Shown in pieces: positions 5,017-12,106 of a DNA stretch of 14,046 nt. The DNA is taken from NCBI GenBank assembly GCA_964519955.1, contig CAZFLM010000119.1, positions 1 through 14,046 of the forward strand. The letters are read 5' to 3'. Below the pieces are notes generated by a model. That model saw only the letters and a program-made list of their open reading frames with translations, ran no database searches and was not told where the DNA came from. How positions within the stretch are numbered: the stretch's first letter is position 1; the number at the start of each line of letters is the position of its first letter. The DNA is from CAZFLM01 sp964519955 (GTDB lineage Bacteria; Armatimonadota; Chthonomonadetes; Chthonomonadales; CAJBBX01). Position numbers and translations under genes: made by a program.

Positions 5017-6842
5017 TGGCCGCTCCCCAGCTCATGCACACGGTCGCTGACCGGCTGAGCATCCTCGCCGTAGTACACCCTGATCCGCACGCGGTCGCCC
5101 CGCACATCGGCAGACTGGCTGATGTCCTCACCCTCCGATCGCAGATCGTCGTACACGGTCTCTGTCCCTTGCGCGTCTGTGCACACGATGCGCACGCGCC
5201 GCATTCCCCGGCCGTCGCGCTTCACGTGCACCCGCAAATCGAACGTGTCAACCCGCTCCGCCGTGCCCGGATCGCGAGGCGCGAGCGTCTCGCTCTCAGA
5301 GGGCATACCCCCGGTATCGCCGGAGGCGCCGGCGTCCGGCACCGGCTTCGGCTCCTTCGGACCGTCGCTCAGCGTCAGGCTCACCGCGGAGTTGCGCTCC
5401 ACGCGGCGGCCCGGACGAGGCGTCTGCGATAGCACCGCGCCCGCGGGCACCGTGTCGCTGTACTTCAGGTCCACCTCGCCCAACGAGAGCCCGGCCTCCT
5501 GCAGCTTCGTGACGGCCTCATCCTTCGGACGCCTGGCGATGTCGGGCACCCACACCATCCGTGAGCCCTTGCTGACCCAAAGATTCACGCGCTGGCTGTC
5601 CCGGATCATCTGGCCGGGACCCACATCGGCCCGTAGCACCACGTCGGCCGGCGTCTTGTCGTCGAACTCGTCATGCACCAGGATGCGCGCGCCGAGCTTC
5701 TCCAGCGCCTTCTGCGCATCGTCCTTCTTCATCCCGGCCAGGTTCGGCGCGCGCTGGTCGGGCGGCCGCCCCTGCGCGGCGAACCAGTACGCCGAGCCCA
5801 CGATCCCAACCACCAGGATGATGGCGACTACCGTGTAGAGCGCGAACTTGATGATGGGCGAGATGCCGTCGTCGTTAGCGGGCTTCATGGGTACCTGCGC
5901 AGTGAGGGGTGGTGCGGCCTCGCGGCGAGGGGTCTCCGCGACCGCCGGCTTCGGCGCCGCCACTTCCTGCGGCACGACGGCCTCCGGCGCCTGCGGCATC
6001 CACGACAGCGGCTTGCCGAACCTCAACGCGTCGCGAACCGAGCGCAGATCGTTCAACAGGTCGCCGCACGATGCGTAGCGATCAGCCGGACGCTTCTGCA
6101 TCATCTTCATGATGATGCCTTCGAGCGAGCGCGGCACGCCCGGGTTCAGCGAACGCGGCGACGGCACTGGATCGCTCTGGTGCTTCATCGCCACGCCCAC
6201 CGGCGTCTCGCCCGGGTACGGCACACCGCCCGTCACCATCTCGAACATCAGCACGCCCAGCGCGTAGATGTCCGTCGCGATGGATGCGCTGACACCGTTG
6301 GCCACCTCGGGCGCCTGGTAGTAGACCGCCTGGGCCATGTTCGCGGCGTGCGCCTGCGGCGATGCGGCCAGCACCGCGCCCATGCCGAACTCCGACACCT
6401 TGACCGCGCCCTCCGCCGTCACGATGACGTGCTGCGGACGCAGATCGCCGTGGCAGATGCCCGCGCTGTGCGCACATTGCAGCGCCTCTGCGACCGCGAT
6501 CGCGATCTCCACTGCCACCGACAGCGTAAACGGCGCCACGCGCCGGACGCGCTCCTTCAGGTCGATGCCGCGCACGTACTCCAGCACAACGTAGGGCTCG
6601 CCCTCGTCGCGCCCCACCTCGGTGACGGCAGCAATGCTGGGGTGCGACAGATTGGCCGTGTCGAGGGCAGAGCGCTGGAGAGCGTCGGAGAACGCCGGAT
6701 CGTGCGCGTAGAGCGGCTGGAGCAGTTTGAGGGCGACAGCGCGCCCACCGACGCGATCGCGCGCCTTGAACCACTGGAAGAGTGGCCCCTCGCTGACGCG
6801 CTCGACCACCTCGTACCGCTGATGGACCACCCGACCGATCAT
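5013..6842 (-). CDS. PASTA-domain Ser/Thr kinase-like membrane protein, atypical active site
   Basis: This 609-residue protein has the layout of PknB/PrkC/StkP. It has a cytoplasmic kinase domain (about 8-275), a Pro/Ala-rich linker, one transmembrane helix (331-353), two PASTA domains (about 364-426 and 430-493) and an unusual β-rich C-terminal domain (about 533-595). PASTA domains bind peptidoglycan fragments. The VALK lysine (K39), H-G-D (131-133), A-P-E (177-179), D191 and R255 are kept. However, the Gly-rich loop is poor, the αC Glu appears replaced by Ser58, the HRD-loop Asn is His138 and DFG is E-F-G (151-153). The activation loop lacks threonine and the usual G-T-P-x-Y threonine is Ala. 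Catalysis is therefore doubtful. I chose ATG 6842, with GGAG 7 bases upstream. An in-frame GTG at 6857 would add five residues. No PP2C phosphatase gene is nearby. Confidence 0.9.
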   Translation of the reverse strand: MIGRVVHQRYEVVERVSEGPLFQWFKARDRVGGRAVALKLLQPLYAHDPAFSDALQRSALDTANLSHPSIAAVTEVGRDEGEPYVVLEYVRGIDLKERVRRVAPFTLSVAVEIAIAVAEALQCAHSAGICHGDLRPQHVIVTAEGAVKVSEFGMGAVLAASPQAHAANMAQAVYYQAPEVANGVSASIATDIYALGVLMFEMVTGGVPYPGETPVGVAMKHQSDPVPSPRSLNPGVPRSLEGIIMKMMQKRPADRYASCGDLLNDLRSVRDALRFGKPLSWMPQAPEAVVPQEVAAPKPAVAETPRREAAPPLTAQVPMKPANDDGISPIIKFALYTVVAIILVVGIVGSAYWFAAQGRPPDQRAPNLAGMKKDDAQKALEKLGARILVHDEFDDKTPADVVLRADVGPGQMIRDSQRVNLWVSKGSRMVWVPDIARRPKDEAVTKLQEAGLSLGEVDLKYSDTVPAGAVLSQTPRPGRRVERNSAVSLTLSDGPKEPKPVPDAGASGDTGGMPSESETLAPRDPGTAERVDTFDLRVHVKRDGRGMRRVRIVCTDAQGTETVYDDLRSEGEDISQSADVRGDRVRIRVYYGEDAQPVSDRVHELGSGQ

Positions 6843-6849
6843 CGGCGCA

Positions 6850-6853
6850 CTCC
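6850..6853 (-). promoter_or_regulatory. Ribosome-binding site that favours kinase start at 6842
   Basis: GGAG on the minus strand lies 7 bases before the ATG at 6842. The alternative GTG at 6857 lies upstream of this GGAG and has no good site of its own. Confidence 0.55.
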
Positions 6854-6906
6854 ACACCGGCCGTCGCTCGAACCGCGCTGCCGCGCACCGGCCCGCAAGG
6901 CCGGCA

Positions 6907-7245
6907 TCACGCGACCTTCGGGCTGCGGCGCACCCAGCTCACCGCGACCCGCGCGACCGTCGCTGCCAGCAGAATCGCGTACAGGGGGGTCAGATCCAGC
7001 AGCGCGAACGAGTCGACGCCCTGGAGATCGAGGTCGGTGCGCCGCCCGGACGCAACATCGAGCTGCACGCCCGCGCGCACGTACGATCCGGCGTACTGGA
7101 CAGCCGGCACCGCCACCCACAGCACGCCCAGCCCAACGTCCACACGCGCGATGCCCGGGTTCTGCTCGTCCTGACGAGCAGCGGCCCGCTCGGGTTTCGT
7201 CGTTGTGCCGCGCCTCTTGGACGCGGCCCGCCCGGCGTCTCTCAT
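6907..7245 (-). CDS. Small membrane protein, unknown function
   Basis: I do not recognise this 112-residue protein. The first 30 residues are highly basic and probably cytoplasmic. Two hydrophobic segments at about 36-60 and 80-104 are joined by a polar, Asp-rich loop, and the C-terminus is basic again. The ATG at 7245 starts one base after the aroB stop (TGAgATG), and GGGTGAG lies close upstream, so it is probably coupled to aroB. It sits 64 bases before the PASTA kinase. A role as a partner of that kinase is possible but not shown by sequence. Confidence 0.68.
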   Translation of the reverse strand: MRDAGRAASKRRGTTTKPERAAARQDEQNPGIARVDVGLGVLWVAVPAVQYAGSYVRAGVQLDVASGRRTDLDLQGVDSFALLDLTPLYAILLAATVARVAVSWVRRSPKVA

Positions 7246-7246
7246 C

Positions 7247-8347
7247 TCACCCGGCCGCCATCCGGCGATGTCGCTCTAGGCCGGCCTCGATGTCCGCGGC
7301 GCGCACGTCCTCCACAACCAGCGCCCGCCCCACCCGCTCGGCTAGCACCAGCCGATGCCGCTGCCTCACGGCCTTCTTGTCCAGCAGCATCGTCCGCACC
7401 AGATCGGCGGCCCCAAGCTCGGCCGGCAGCGCCACCGGCAGCCCCAGCGCCCGCAGCACAGGCGCCACGCGCTCCCGCACCTCGCCGGGAGTGGTACCGA
7501 CGACCTCGCCGATGCAGAGAGCCGCCACCATCCCGATCGAGACCGCCTCCCCGTGCAGGAACCGCCGATACCCGGTCAGCGCCTCCACGGCATGCCCAAC
7601 GGTGTGCCCGAAGTTGAGAATGGCCCGCAGCCCCTGCTCCGTCTCATCGGCCGCGACGACGCCGGCCTTGATCTCGCACGACCGCACGACCACATGCTCG
7701 ATCGCCAGGGGGTCGCGCCGCAGAAGGCGCCCGGAGGCCTCGGCCACGAAGTCCAGCAAGCGGTCGTCGCTGATTATACCATGCTTCACGACCTCGGCCA
7801 GACCGGACCTGACGTGCCGCAGCGGCAGCGTGGTGAGCGTGCCCGGATCGATGTACACCGCGCTGGGCTGGTGGAACGCGCCCACCAGGTTCTTCCCTCG
7901 CGGCAGATCGACGCCGGTCTTCCCGCCGACGGACGCGTCCACTTGCGCCAGGAGCGTCGTGGGCACCTGCACGAACCGCAGGCCCCGCAGATACGTCGCC
8001 GCGGCGAACCCACCCATGTCACCGATGACGCCGCCGCCGACAGTCACCACCAGTCCCTTGCGGTCCAGCCCCGCGGCGCCCATCTCGTCGTACAGCCGAG
8101 CCACCGTACGTAGCGTCTTGTGCCTCTCGCCGGCGGGCACGACCGACAGCGCTGTCGCCACGCCTGCCGCGCGCAAACTCGACACCACCGGCATCGCCCA
8201 CCTGTCGAGCAGCACCGGATGCGTCATCACGATGGCGCCTGACGGGCGCGCAAGACCGGCCGCCAGCGCGCCCGCCTCGGCAACCAGCCCCGGCCGCACG
8301 TCGATCTGGTATCCCCGGCCCCCAAGGTCAACCGCAATCTGCGCCAT
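7247..8347 (-). CDS. aroB: 3-dehydroquinate synthase
   Basis: AroB converts DAHP to 3-dehydroquinate, the second step of the shikimate pathway, using NAD and a divalent metal. The 366-residue length is normal. The NAD-binding stretch is G-G-G-V-I-G-D (104-110), followed by P-T-T-L-L-A-Q-V-D-A-S-V-G-G-K-T (129-144) and K-N-L-V-G-A-F-H-Q-P. Metal ligands are E185 (L-A-E-V-V-K-H-G), H248 (N-F-G-H-T-V-G-H) and H265 (L-H-G-E-A). The ATG at 8347 gives the usual family N-terminus and overlaps the aroK end by 20 bases. A longer frame to 8446 would run through aroK coding sequence and is not needed. It is co-transcribed with aroC and aroK. Confidence 0.96.
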   Translation of the reverse strand: MAQIAVDLGGRGYQIDVRPGLVAEAGALAAGLARPSGAIVMTHPVLLDRWAMPVVSSLRAAGVATALSVVPAGERHKTLRTVARLYDEMGAAGLDRKGLVVTVGGGVIGDMGGFAAATYLRGLRFVQVPTTLLAQVDASVGGKTGVDLPRGKNLVGAFHQPSAVYIDPGTLTTLPLRHVRSGLAEVVKHGIISDDRLLDFVAEASGRLLRRDPLAIEHVVVRSCEIKAGVVAADETEQGLRAILNFGHTVGHAVEALTGYRRFLHGEAVSIGMVAALCIGEVVGTTPGEVRERVAPVLRALGLPVALPAELGAADLVRTMLLDKKAVRQRHRLVLAERVGRALVVEDVRAADIEAGLERHRRMAAG

Positions 8348-8921
8348 CAGCCCTGCCGCTCCACTCCGTCGCCAACTCACGATACGCAGCCACCACCCGC
8401 GCAGCCGACTCCTCGGGCGACAGCCCCGACGTGTCCACGACCGCACCCGCCGCTTCCCGGTATGCAGCCTCCCGCGTCGCCAGCAGCTCAGCCACCCGCG
8501 CCCCGGGATCCGCGGCTCCGGCCAGCAGCGGCCGCGTGCCTCGCCGCGTCGCCCGCGCCACGATCACCGACGGATCCGCCACGAGCAGCACCACGACGCC
8601 ACCGCGCCGCAGCGCCCGCACGTTCTCGGCGTTCATCGGCGCGCCGCCGCCCGTCGCGATCACCTGCCCGCGCCTGCCGGACAGCACCCGCACGGCGTCG
8701 GACTCCAGCCGCCTGAACGCCGGCTCCCCGTCATCGGCGAAGATGCGCGACACCGACTTGCCCGCCCAGCGCTCGACCTGCGAGTCCGTATCCCTGAACT
8801 GATACCCCAGCTCACGCGCGCAGCGCCGGCCGATGGTGCTCTTCCCCGTCGCCATGAACCCGATCAGCACGAGATTCGGCACATCCCCGGCGTCCGCCCG
8901 CTTGCTCAACTCGCGCCCCAC
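8328..8921 (-). CDS. aroK: Shikimate kinase
   Basis: AroK phosphorylates shikimate to shikimate 3-phosphate with ATP. The 197-residue protein has a Walker A motif G-F-M-A-T-G-K-S-T (21-29), the shikimate-binding D-T-D (44-46), a G-G-G motif (91-93) and the lid motif R-P-L-L (130-133). The first 14 residues extend beyond the common family start. The start used is a GTG at 8921, two bases after the aroC stop. No strong ribosome-binding site is visible, so translation may be coupled to aroC. Starts at inner GTG or TTG codons are possible and would trim the N-terminus slightly. The C-terminal 10 residues are not typical and overlap the aroB start. Confidence 0.94.
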   Translation of the reverse strand: MGRELSKRADAGDVPNLVLIGFMATGKSTIGRRCARELGYQFRDTDSQVERWAGKSVSRIFADDGEPAFRRLESDAVRVLSGRRGQVIATGGGAPMNAENVRALRRGGVVVLLVADPSVIVARATRRGTRPLLAGAADPGARVAELLATREAAYREAAGAVVDTSGLSPEESAARVVAAYRELATEWSGRADGADCG

Positions 8922-8923
8922 GC

Positions 8924-10099
8924 CTATTCGGCCCTACCATACCCGCGAGACCGGATCTCGCCCAGGTACCCATCGAGGTTCCGCCGAACCTCCGCCAGGC
9001 TGTCGCCGCCGAACTTCTCCACCAGGCACTCGGCCAGCACCAGGCCCACCATCGCCTCGCCGATGACCCCGGCCGCCGGCACCGCGCACACATCCGACCG
9101 CTCGAAGTGCGCGCTCACTGCCTCTCGCGTCTCCATGTTCACGGATCGCAGCGGCTTCTTCATCGTCGAGATCGGCTTCATCGCCGCCCGCACAACTACC
9201 GGCTCGCCGTTCGTCATGCCGCCTTCGATGCCCCCGGCGTTGTTCGTCCCCCGCCGGAACCCTTCCGACGCATCGTGGAACAGCTCGTCGTGCACGGCCG
9301 ACCCCGGCCGCGACGCCACACCGAAGCCAAGCCCGACCTCGACGCCCTTGATCGCCTGGATACTCATCAGCGCGTGGGCCAGCCGACCGTCCAGCTTCCT
9401 GTCCCAATGCACGTGGGACCCAAGCCCGGGCGGGCACCCGGTCGCCACCACCTCGAACACGCCCCCGAGCGTATCGCCGCGCTCACCTGCCTCGTCGATC
9501 GCCCTCAGCATCGCCGCCTCGCCCTCGGATGCCACCACCCGAACCGGCGAACGCTCGGCGGCCTCCTCGGCGGCCAGAAGGTCCTCGCCGATGGGCCCGG
9601 CGACGATCCCGCCGATCATCGCCACGTGGCTGAACACCCGGATGCCGCACTCGGCCAGCAGTGACCGACAGATGGCGCCAAGGGCCACCAGCGCGGCCGT
9701 GTTCCGCGCACTGGAGCGCTCCAGAATGTCGCGCAGGTCGTGCGTCCCGTACTTCAACATCCCCGCGAAGTCCGCGTGGCCCGGGCGCGCCTCCACGATG
9801 GGCGCAGGTGCGCCTCCCACCGGCTCCGCCGACATCGCGATGCGCCAGTTCTCGTAGTCTCGGTTCCGAACCACCAGAGTGATCGGGCTACCGAGGGAGC
9901 GGCCGAACCGCACGCCCGACAGCAGCTCGACGCGATCGGCCTCGATCTGCTGACGCGCGCCGCGCCCGTGTCCGCCCTGCCGCCGGCGGAGCTGCCGGTC
10001 AACCTCGGCCGCCGCCACAGGAACGCCTGCAGGCAGCCCCTCGACGACGGCCGACAGACACGGACCGTGAGACTCCCCTCCCGTCAAGAACCGAAGCAC
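8924..10099 (-). CDS. aroC: Chorismate synthase
   Basis: AroC makes chorismate from EPSP in the last shikimate step, using reduced FMN. The 391-residue protein starts M-L-R-F-L-T-G-G-E-S-H-G. Conserved blocks include R-R-R-Q-G-G-H-G-R-G (38-47), N-R-D-Y-E-N-W (79-85), R-P-G-H-A-D (105-110), E-R-S-S-A-R-N-T (127-134), N-N-A-G-G-I-E-G-G and K-P-I-S-T-M. His11 and the R/H-rich blocks match the flavin/phosphate site of the family. The GTG at 10099 is chosen because AGGAGG lies 8 bases upstream. An in-frame TTG at 10141 would add 14 non-conserved residues. It is the first gene of an aroC-aroK-aroB run. Confidence 0.96.
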   Translation of the reverse strand: MLRFLTGGESHGPCLSAVVEGLPAGVPVAAAEVDRQLRRRQGGHGRGARQQIEADRVELLSGVRFGRSLGSPITLVVRNRDYENWRIAMSAEPVGGAPAPIVEARPGHADFAGMLKYGTHDLRDILERSSARNTAALVALGAICRSLLAECGIRVFSHVAMIGGIVAGPIGEDLLAAEEAAERSPVRVVASEGEAAMLRAIDEAGERGDTLGGVFEVVATGCPPGLGSHVHWDRKLDGRLAHALMSIQAIKGVEVGLGFGVASRPGSAVHDELFHDASEGFRRGTNNAGGIEGGMTNGEPVVVRAAMKPISTMKKPLRSVNMETREAVSAHFERSDVCAVPAAGVIGEAMVGLVLAECLVEKFGGDSLAEVRRNLDGYLGEIRSRGYGRAE

Positions 10100-10107
10100 C
10101 CCAACGA

Positions 10108-10113
10108 CCTCCT
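10108..10113 (-). promoter_or_regulatory. Ribosome-binding site that decides the aroC start
   Basis: AGGAGG on the minus strand lies 8 bases before GTG 10099. This supports the GTG start over the TTG at 10141, which lies upstream of it. Confidence 0.8.
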
Positions 10114-10167
10114 CAGCCCACACACCACCCACAACACGCAAAGCGGCCCGAGCTGGCCACGCGCCGG

Positions 10168-10173
10168 GTTATA
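10168..10173 (-). promoter_or_regulatory. Possible -10 box for the aro operon
   Basis: TATAAC on the minus strand lies about 70 bases before the aroC start, in an otherwise very GC-rich gap. No good -35 hexamer is visible at 16-18 bases upstream, so the call is weak. Confidence 0.25.
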
Positions 10174-10212
10174 CCTCCCCGACCGGGCCGCCCGGGCCGC
10201 CTCATCAATCAC

Positions 10213-10234
10213 TCCGGCCCACCAACCGGCCGGA
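10213..10234 (-). terminator. Possible hairpin terminator after the secretin gene
   Basis: A 7-bp GC-rich stem (10228-10234 with 10213-10219) and an 8-base loop lie 18 bases after the secretin stop codon. No T-run follows, so it may be only a weak terminator or a 3'-end stabilising structure. It would allow some read-through into aroC. Confidence 0.35.
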
Positions 10235-10251
10235 CCAGACAACTTCCGCGC

Positions 10252-11985
10252 CTACGGGCGGATCGACGGAGCGCCGCCACCCAACGAGATCGACGACTCA
10301 CTGCCACCGAGCGCCGGATCCGGAAGAATGGTCGGGGTAACGAACACCAACAGCTCGGAGTCGTTCACCGTCAACTGCCGCGACTGGAACATGTTCCCGA
10401 TGAACGGCAGGTCGCCAAGCACGGGGACCTTCTTGACGCTGTACGTCTCGTTCTTCTTGACCATGCCGCCGAGCACCATGGTCTCGCCGTTCTTGATGCG
10501 GCGCTGAACCGGAACGTACGCCGTCGCCGTGATCGGCACAGTGCCACCGGCCGGGTTCGCGACTTCACCCGTGATGTCCTGAACCTGCGCCTCGATGTAC
10601 ATCGAGATGGTGTCGTCACCATTGATGCGAGGGGTCACCCGCAGGTAGGAGGACACGGTATAGATGTCGACGTTCGTGCCGCTTCCGCCGCCGCCGCCGC
10701 CCGTGCTGTACGTTGTCGACGAGAAGACGGGCGTGTCGACGTCGCTCTCGATCTCAACCGGAACGTTGTTCTCCGTGGTGACAACCGGCGACGTCATCAC
10801 GCGGCCGCGCCCACCGACCAACGAAGCCCGCAGATTGGCAATCACGTTGCCACTTGCCCAGCTCACCGACACGTCGCCCGTCGCATACACGCCGCCGGTC
10901 GTAGCCGTCACGGCGCCACGCGACACGGTCCAGTCGATGCCGAAGCTGCGCAGCTCGCTCTCGGACACCGTGATGTACTCAACCTTGATCGACAACTGCT
11001 TCGGCGCCACGTCCAGCAGGCTGATGATGCGGCGCAGGTCCTCGATCTCGTCCTCAGGGCCAATCACGATGATCGTGTTGTCAACGTCATAGCCGATCTT
11101 GGTGGTGTTCGGCCCGATGTTGCCGAAGCCGCTCTGCCCACCCTGGCCGCCCAGGCCGCCCAGACCGCCCTGGCCGCCAAGACCACCCTGGCCGCCCATG
11201 CCGCCCATGCCGCCCATGCCACCGCGGCCGCTCTGGCCACCCATGCCGCCGCCGTACCCGCCGCCGCCGCCATAGCCACCGCCCCCGCGACCAAACTGCT
11301 GGGCCTCGACGCCGCCCTGCGCGCTATAGTCCGCGCCTGGAACAACCAACGGCGACGTCACAGACATCGGCCGACTGCTCGCCGAGTTCGACACCGAGTT
11401 CCCGGTGTTCGAGTTCTCGGGTGCGATGAACATCCGATCGCTCGACGTTGCCTTCGAGAACCGCGACGGAGAAGCCATGCGCCGCGAGTACGTCATCGCA
11501 AGCTGCGGGTCCTCGCCCCTCAAAACCGCGGCCAGCCGAGAGGCCTGCAAGTAGCGAACCGAGAGCTTCTCGGTGCGCATCCGCATCGGCTTGGCCGGCT
11601 CGGGCTTGGTCGGCTCGGGCTCAACCACGGCCGGAGCCGCTTCCTTGGGCCCGATGATGAAAACCCCACCGTCTTCCCGCAGAGACGCGCCGGCTGCCCG
11701 GCAGATGTGCTTCAGGACCACGTCGAGCGGCTTCTTCTCGAGCGTAAGGGTGACCTTACCATATGGCTTGTCACTCGGCTCGACAATGATCTCGACGGAG
11801 GTCTCACGCGTGAGCATCCGGACAGCAGTCATGAGGTCCGCCTCCAGAAGATCCACGCGACTGACCATCTGAGACGCACTGCCGTCCTGCGCCCGCGCCG
11901 CAGGAGCCCACAACATGCCGACGCCCAGTGCAGCTATCAGCGCCACGCACGCTGCGAACCCTATCCTACGACCGAGGAAAGCCAT
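10252..11985 (-). CDS. Secretin (PilQ/GspD family) outer-membrane channel
   Basis: This 577-residue protein is a secretin of the type IV pilus or type II secretion kind, which forms the gated outer-membrane ring. A signal peptide covers about 1-32, with likely cleavage after A-R-A. An STN domain follows (42-113), then a Pro/Glu/Lys linker and the start of an N1-type ring domain (about 134-158). A Ser/Asn-rich stretch and a Gly-rich insert (232-288) interrupt it. The second half of N1 resumes at about 296-328, followed by the secretin β-barrel core (about 330-553). The core includes the diagnostic V-P-V-L-G-D-L-P-F-I-G-N-M-F (520-533). A second poly-Gly patch lies at about 429-435. The start is ATG 11985, with AGGAGG 8 bases upstream. 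ATG 11991 is only 2 bases from it. PilQ is the best guess from the PilP-like neighbour. Confidence 0.93.
   Translation of the reverse strand: MAFLGRRIGFAACVALIAALGVGMLWAPAARAQDGSASQMVSRVDLLEADLMTAVRMLTRETSVEIIVEPSDKPYGKVTLTLEKKPLDVVLKHICRAAGASLREDGGVFIIGPKEAAPAVVEPEPTKPEPAKPMRMRTEKLSVRYLQASRLAAVLRGEDPQLAMTYSRRMASPSRFSKATSSDRMFIAPENSNTGNSVSNSASSRPMSVTSPLVVPGADYSAQGGVEAQQFGRGGGGYGGGGGYGGGMGGQSGRGGMGGMGGMGGQGGLGGQGGLGGLGGQGGQSGFGNIGPNTTKIGYDVDNTIIVIGPEDEIEDLRRIISLLDVAPKQLSIKVEYITVSESELRSFGIDWTVSRGAVTATTGGVYATGDVSVSWASGNVIANLRASLVGGRGRVMTSPVVTTENNVPVEIESDVDTPVFSSTTYSTGGGGGGSGTNVDIYTVSSYLRVTPRINGDDTISMYIEAQVQDITGEVANPAGGTVPITATAYVPVQRRIKNGETMVLGGMVKKNETYSVKKVPVLGDLPFIGNMFQSRQLTVNDSELLVFVTPTILPDPALGGSESSISLGGGAPSIRP
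11122..11292 (-). repeat. Gly/Met-rich low-complexity coding repeat in secretin
   Basis: About 57 residues are built from G-G-Y, G-G-M-G-G-M and G-G-Q-G-G-L units. The DNA repeats CCGCCCATG and CAGGCCGCC-like units. The stretch sits inside the N1 ring domain of the secretin. Confidence 0.85.
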
Positions 11986-11993
11986 CACCATGT

Positions 11994-11999
11994 CCTCCT
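11994..11999 (-). promoter_or_regulatory. Ribosome-binding site that decides the secretin start
   Basis: AGGAGG lies 8 bases before ATG 11985 but only 2 bases before ATG 11991. The downstream ATG is therefore favoured, with GTG 11988 (5 bases) as an alternative. Confidence 0.75.
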
Positions 12000-12030
12000 T
12001 AACGACCTCATCCTGGTGCTTGCGGACCTC

Positions 12031-12066
12031 GTCGGGGCGCCGCGCATACCGCCACGGCCCCCCGAC
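12031..12066 (-). promoter_or_regulatory. Inverted repeat in the gap before the secretin
   Basis: GTCGGGG/CCCCGAC arms of 7 bp (12060-12066 with 12031-12037) enclose a 22-base GC-rich loop. They lie between the N-terminal secretin paralog and the secretin. It could attenuate or stabilise the transcript and so set the ratio of the two proteins. No T-run is present. Confidence 0.25.
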
Positions 12067-12106
12067 AGGTCACGGATACTTCGTGCACAGACGTGACGCA
12101 GACGGC

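Noticed and set aside
8348..8446. aroB extension upstream of 8347
   Set aside because: It would add 33 residues rich in Arg and Trp that are only an out-of-frame reading of aroK. The ATG at 8347 gives the expected N-terminus.
5673..9857. A plus-strand open frame of nearly 1400 codons
   Set aside because: It lies opposite the PASTA kinase, aroB, aroK and aroC, all of which have clear conserved motifs. Its predicted protein is Arg/His/Pro-rich with no recognisable domain, typical of an antisense shadow in GC-rich DNA.
10100..10141. aroC start at the upstream TTG
   Set aside because: The extra 14 residues do not match the conserved family start, and the AGGAGG at 10113-10108 would lie inside the coding region, 8 bases before the GTG that gives the normal N-terminus.
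10174..10212. Strong Rho-independent terminator in the GGCCCGGGC-rich part of the secretin-aroC gap
   Set aside because: The region is GC-rich and self-complementary, but no T-run follows in the transcript direction, so only the weaker hairpin at 10213-10234 is listed.
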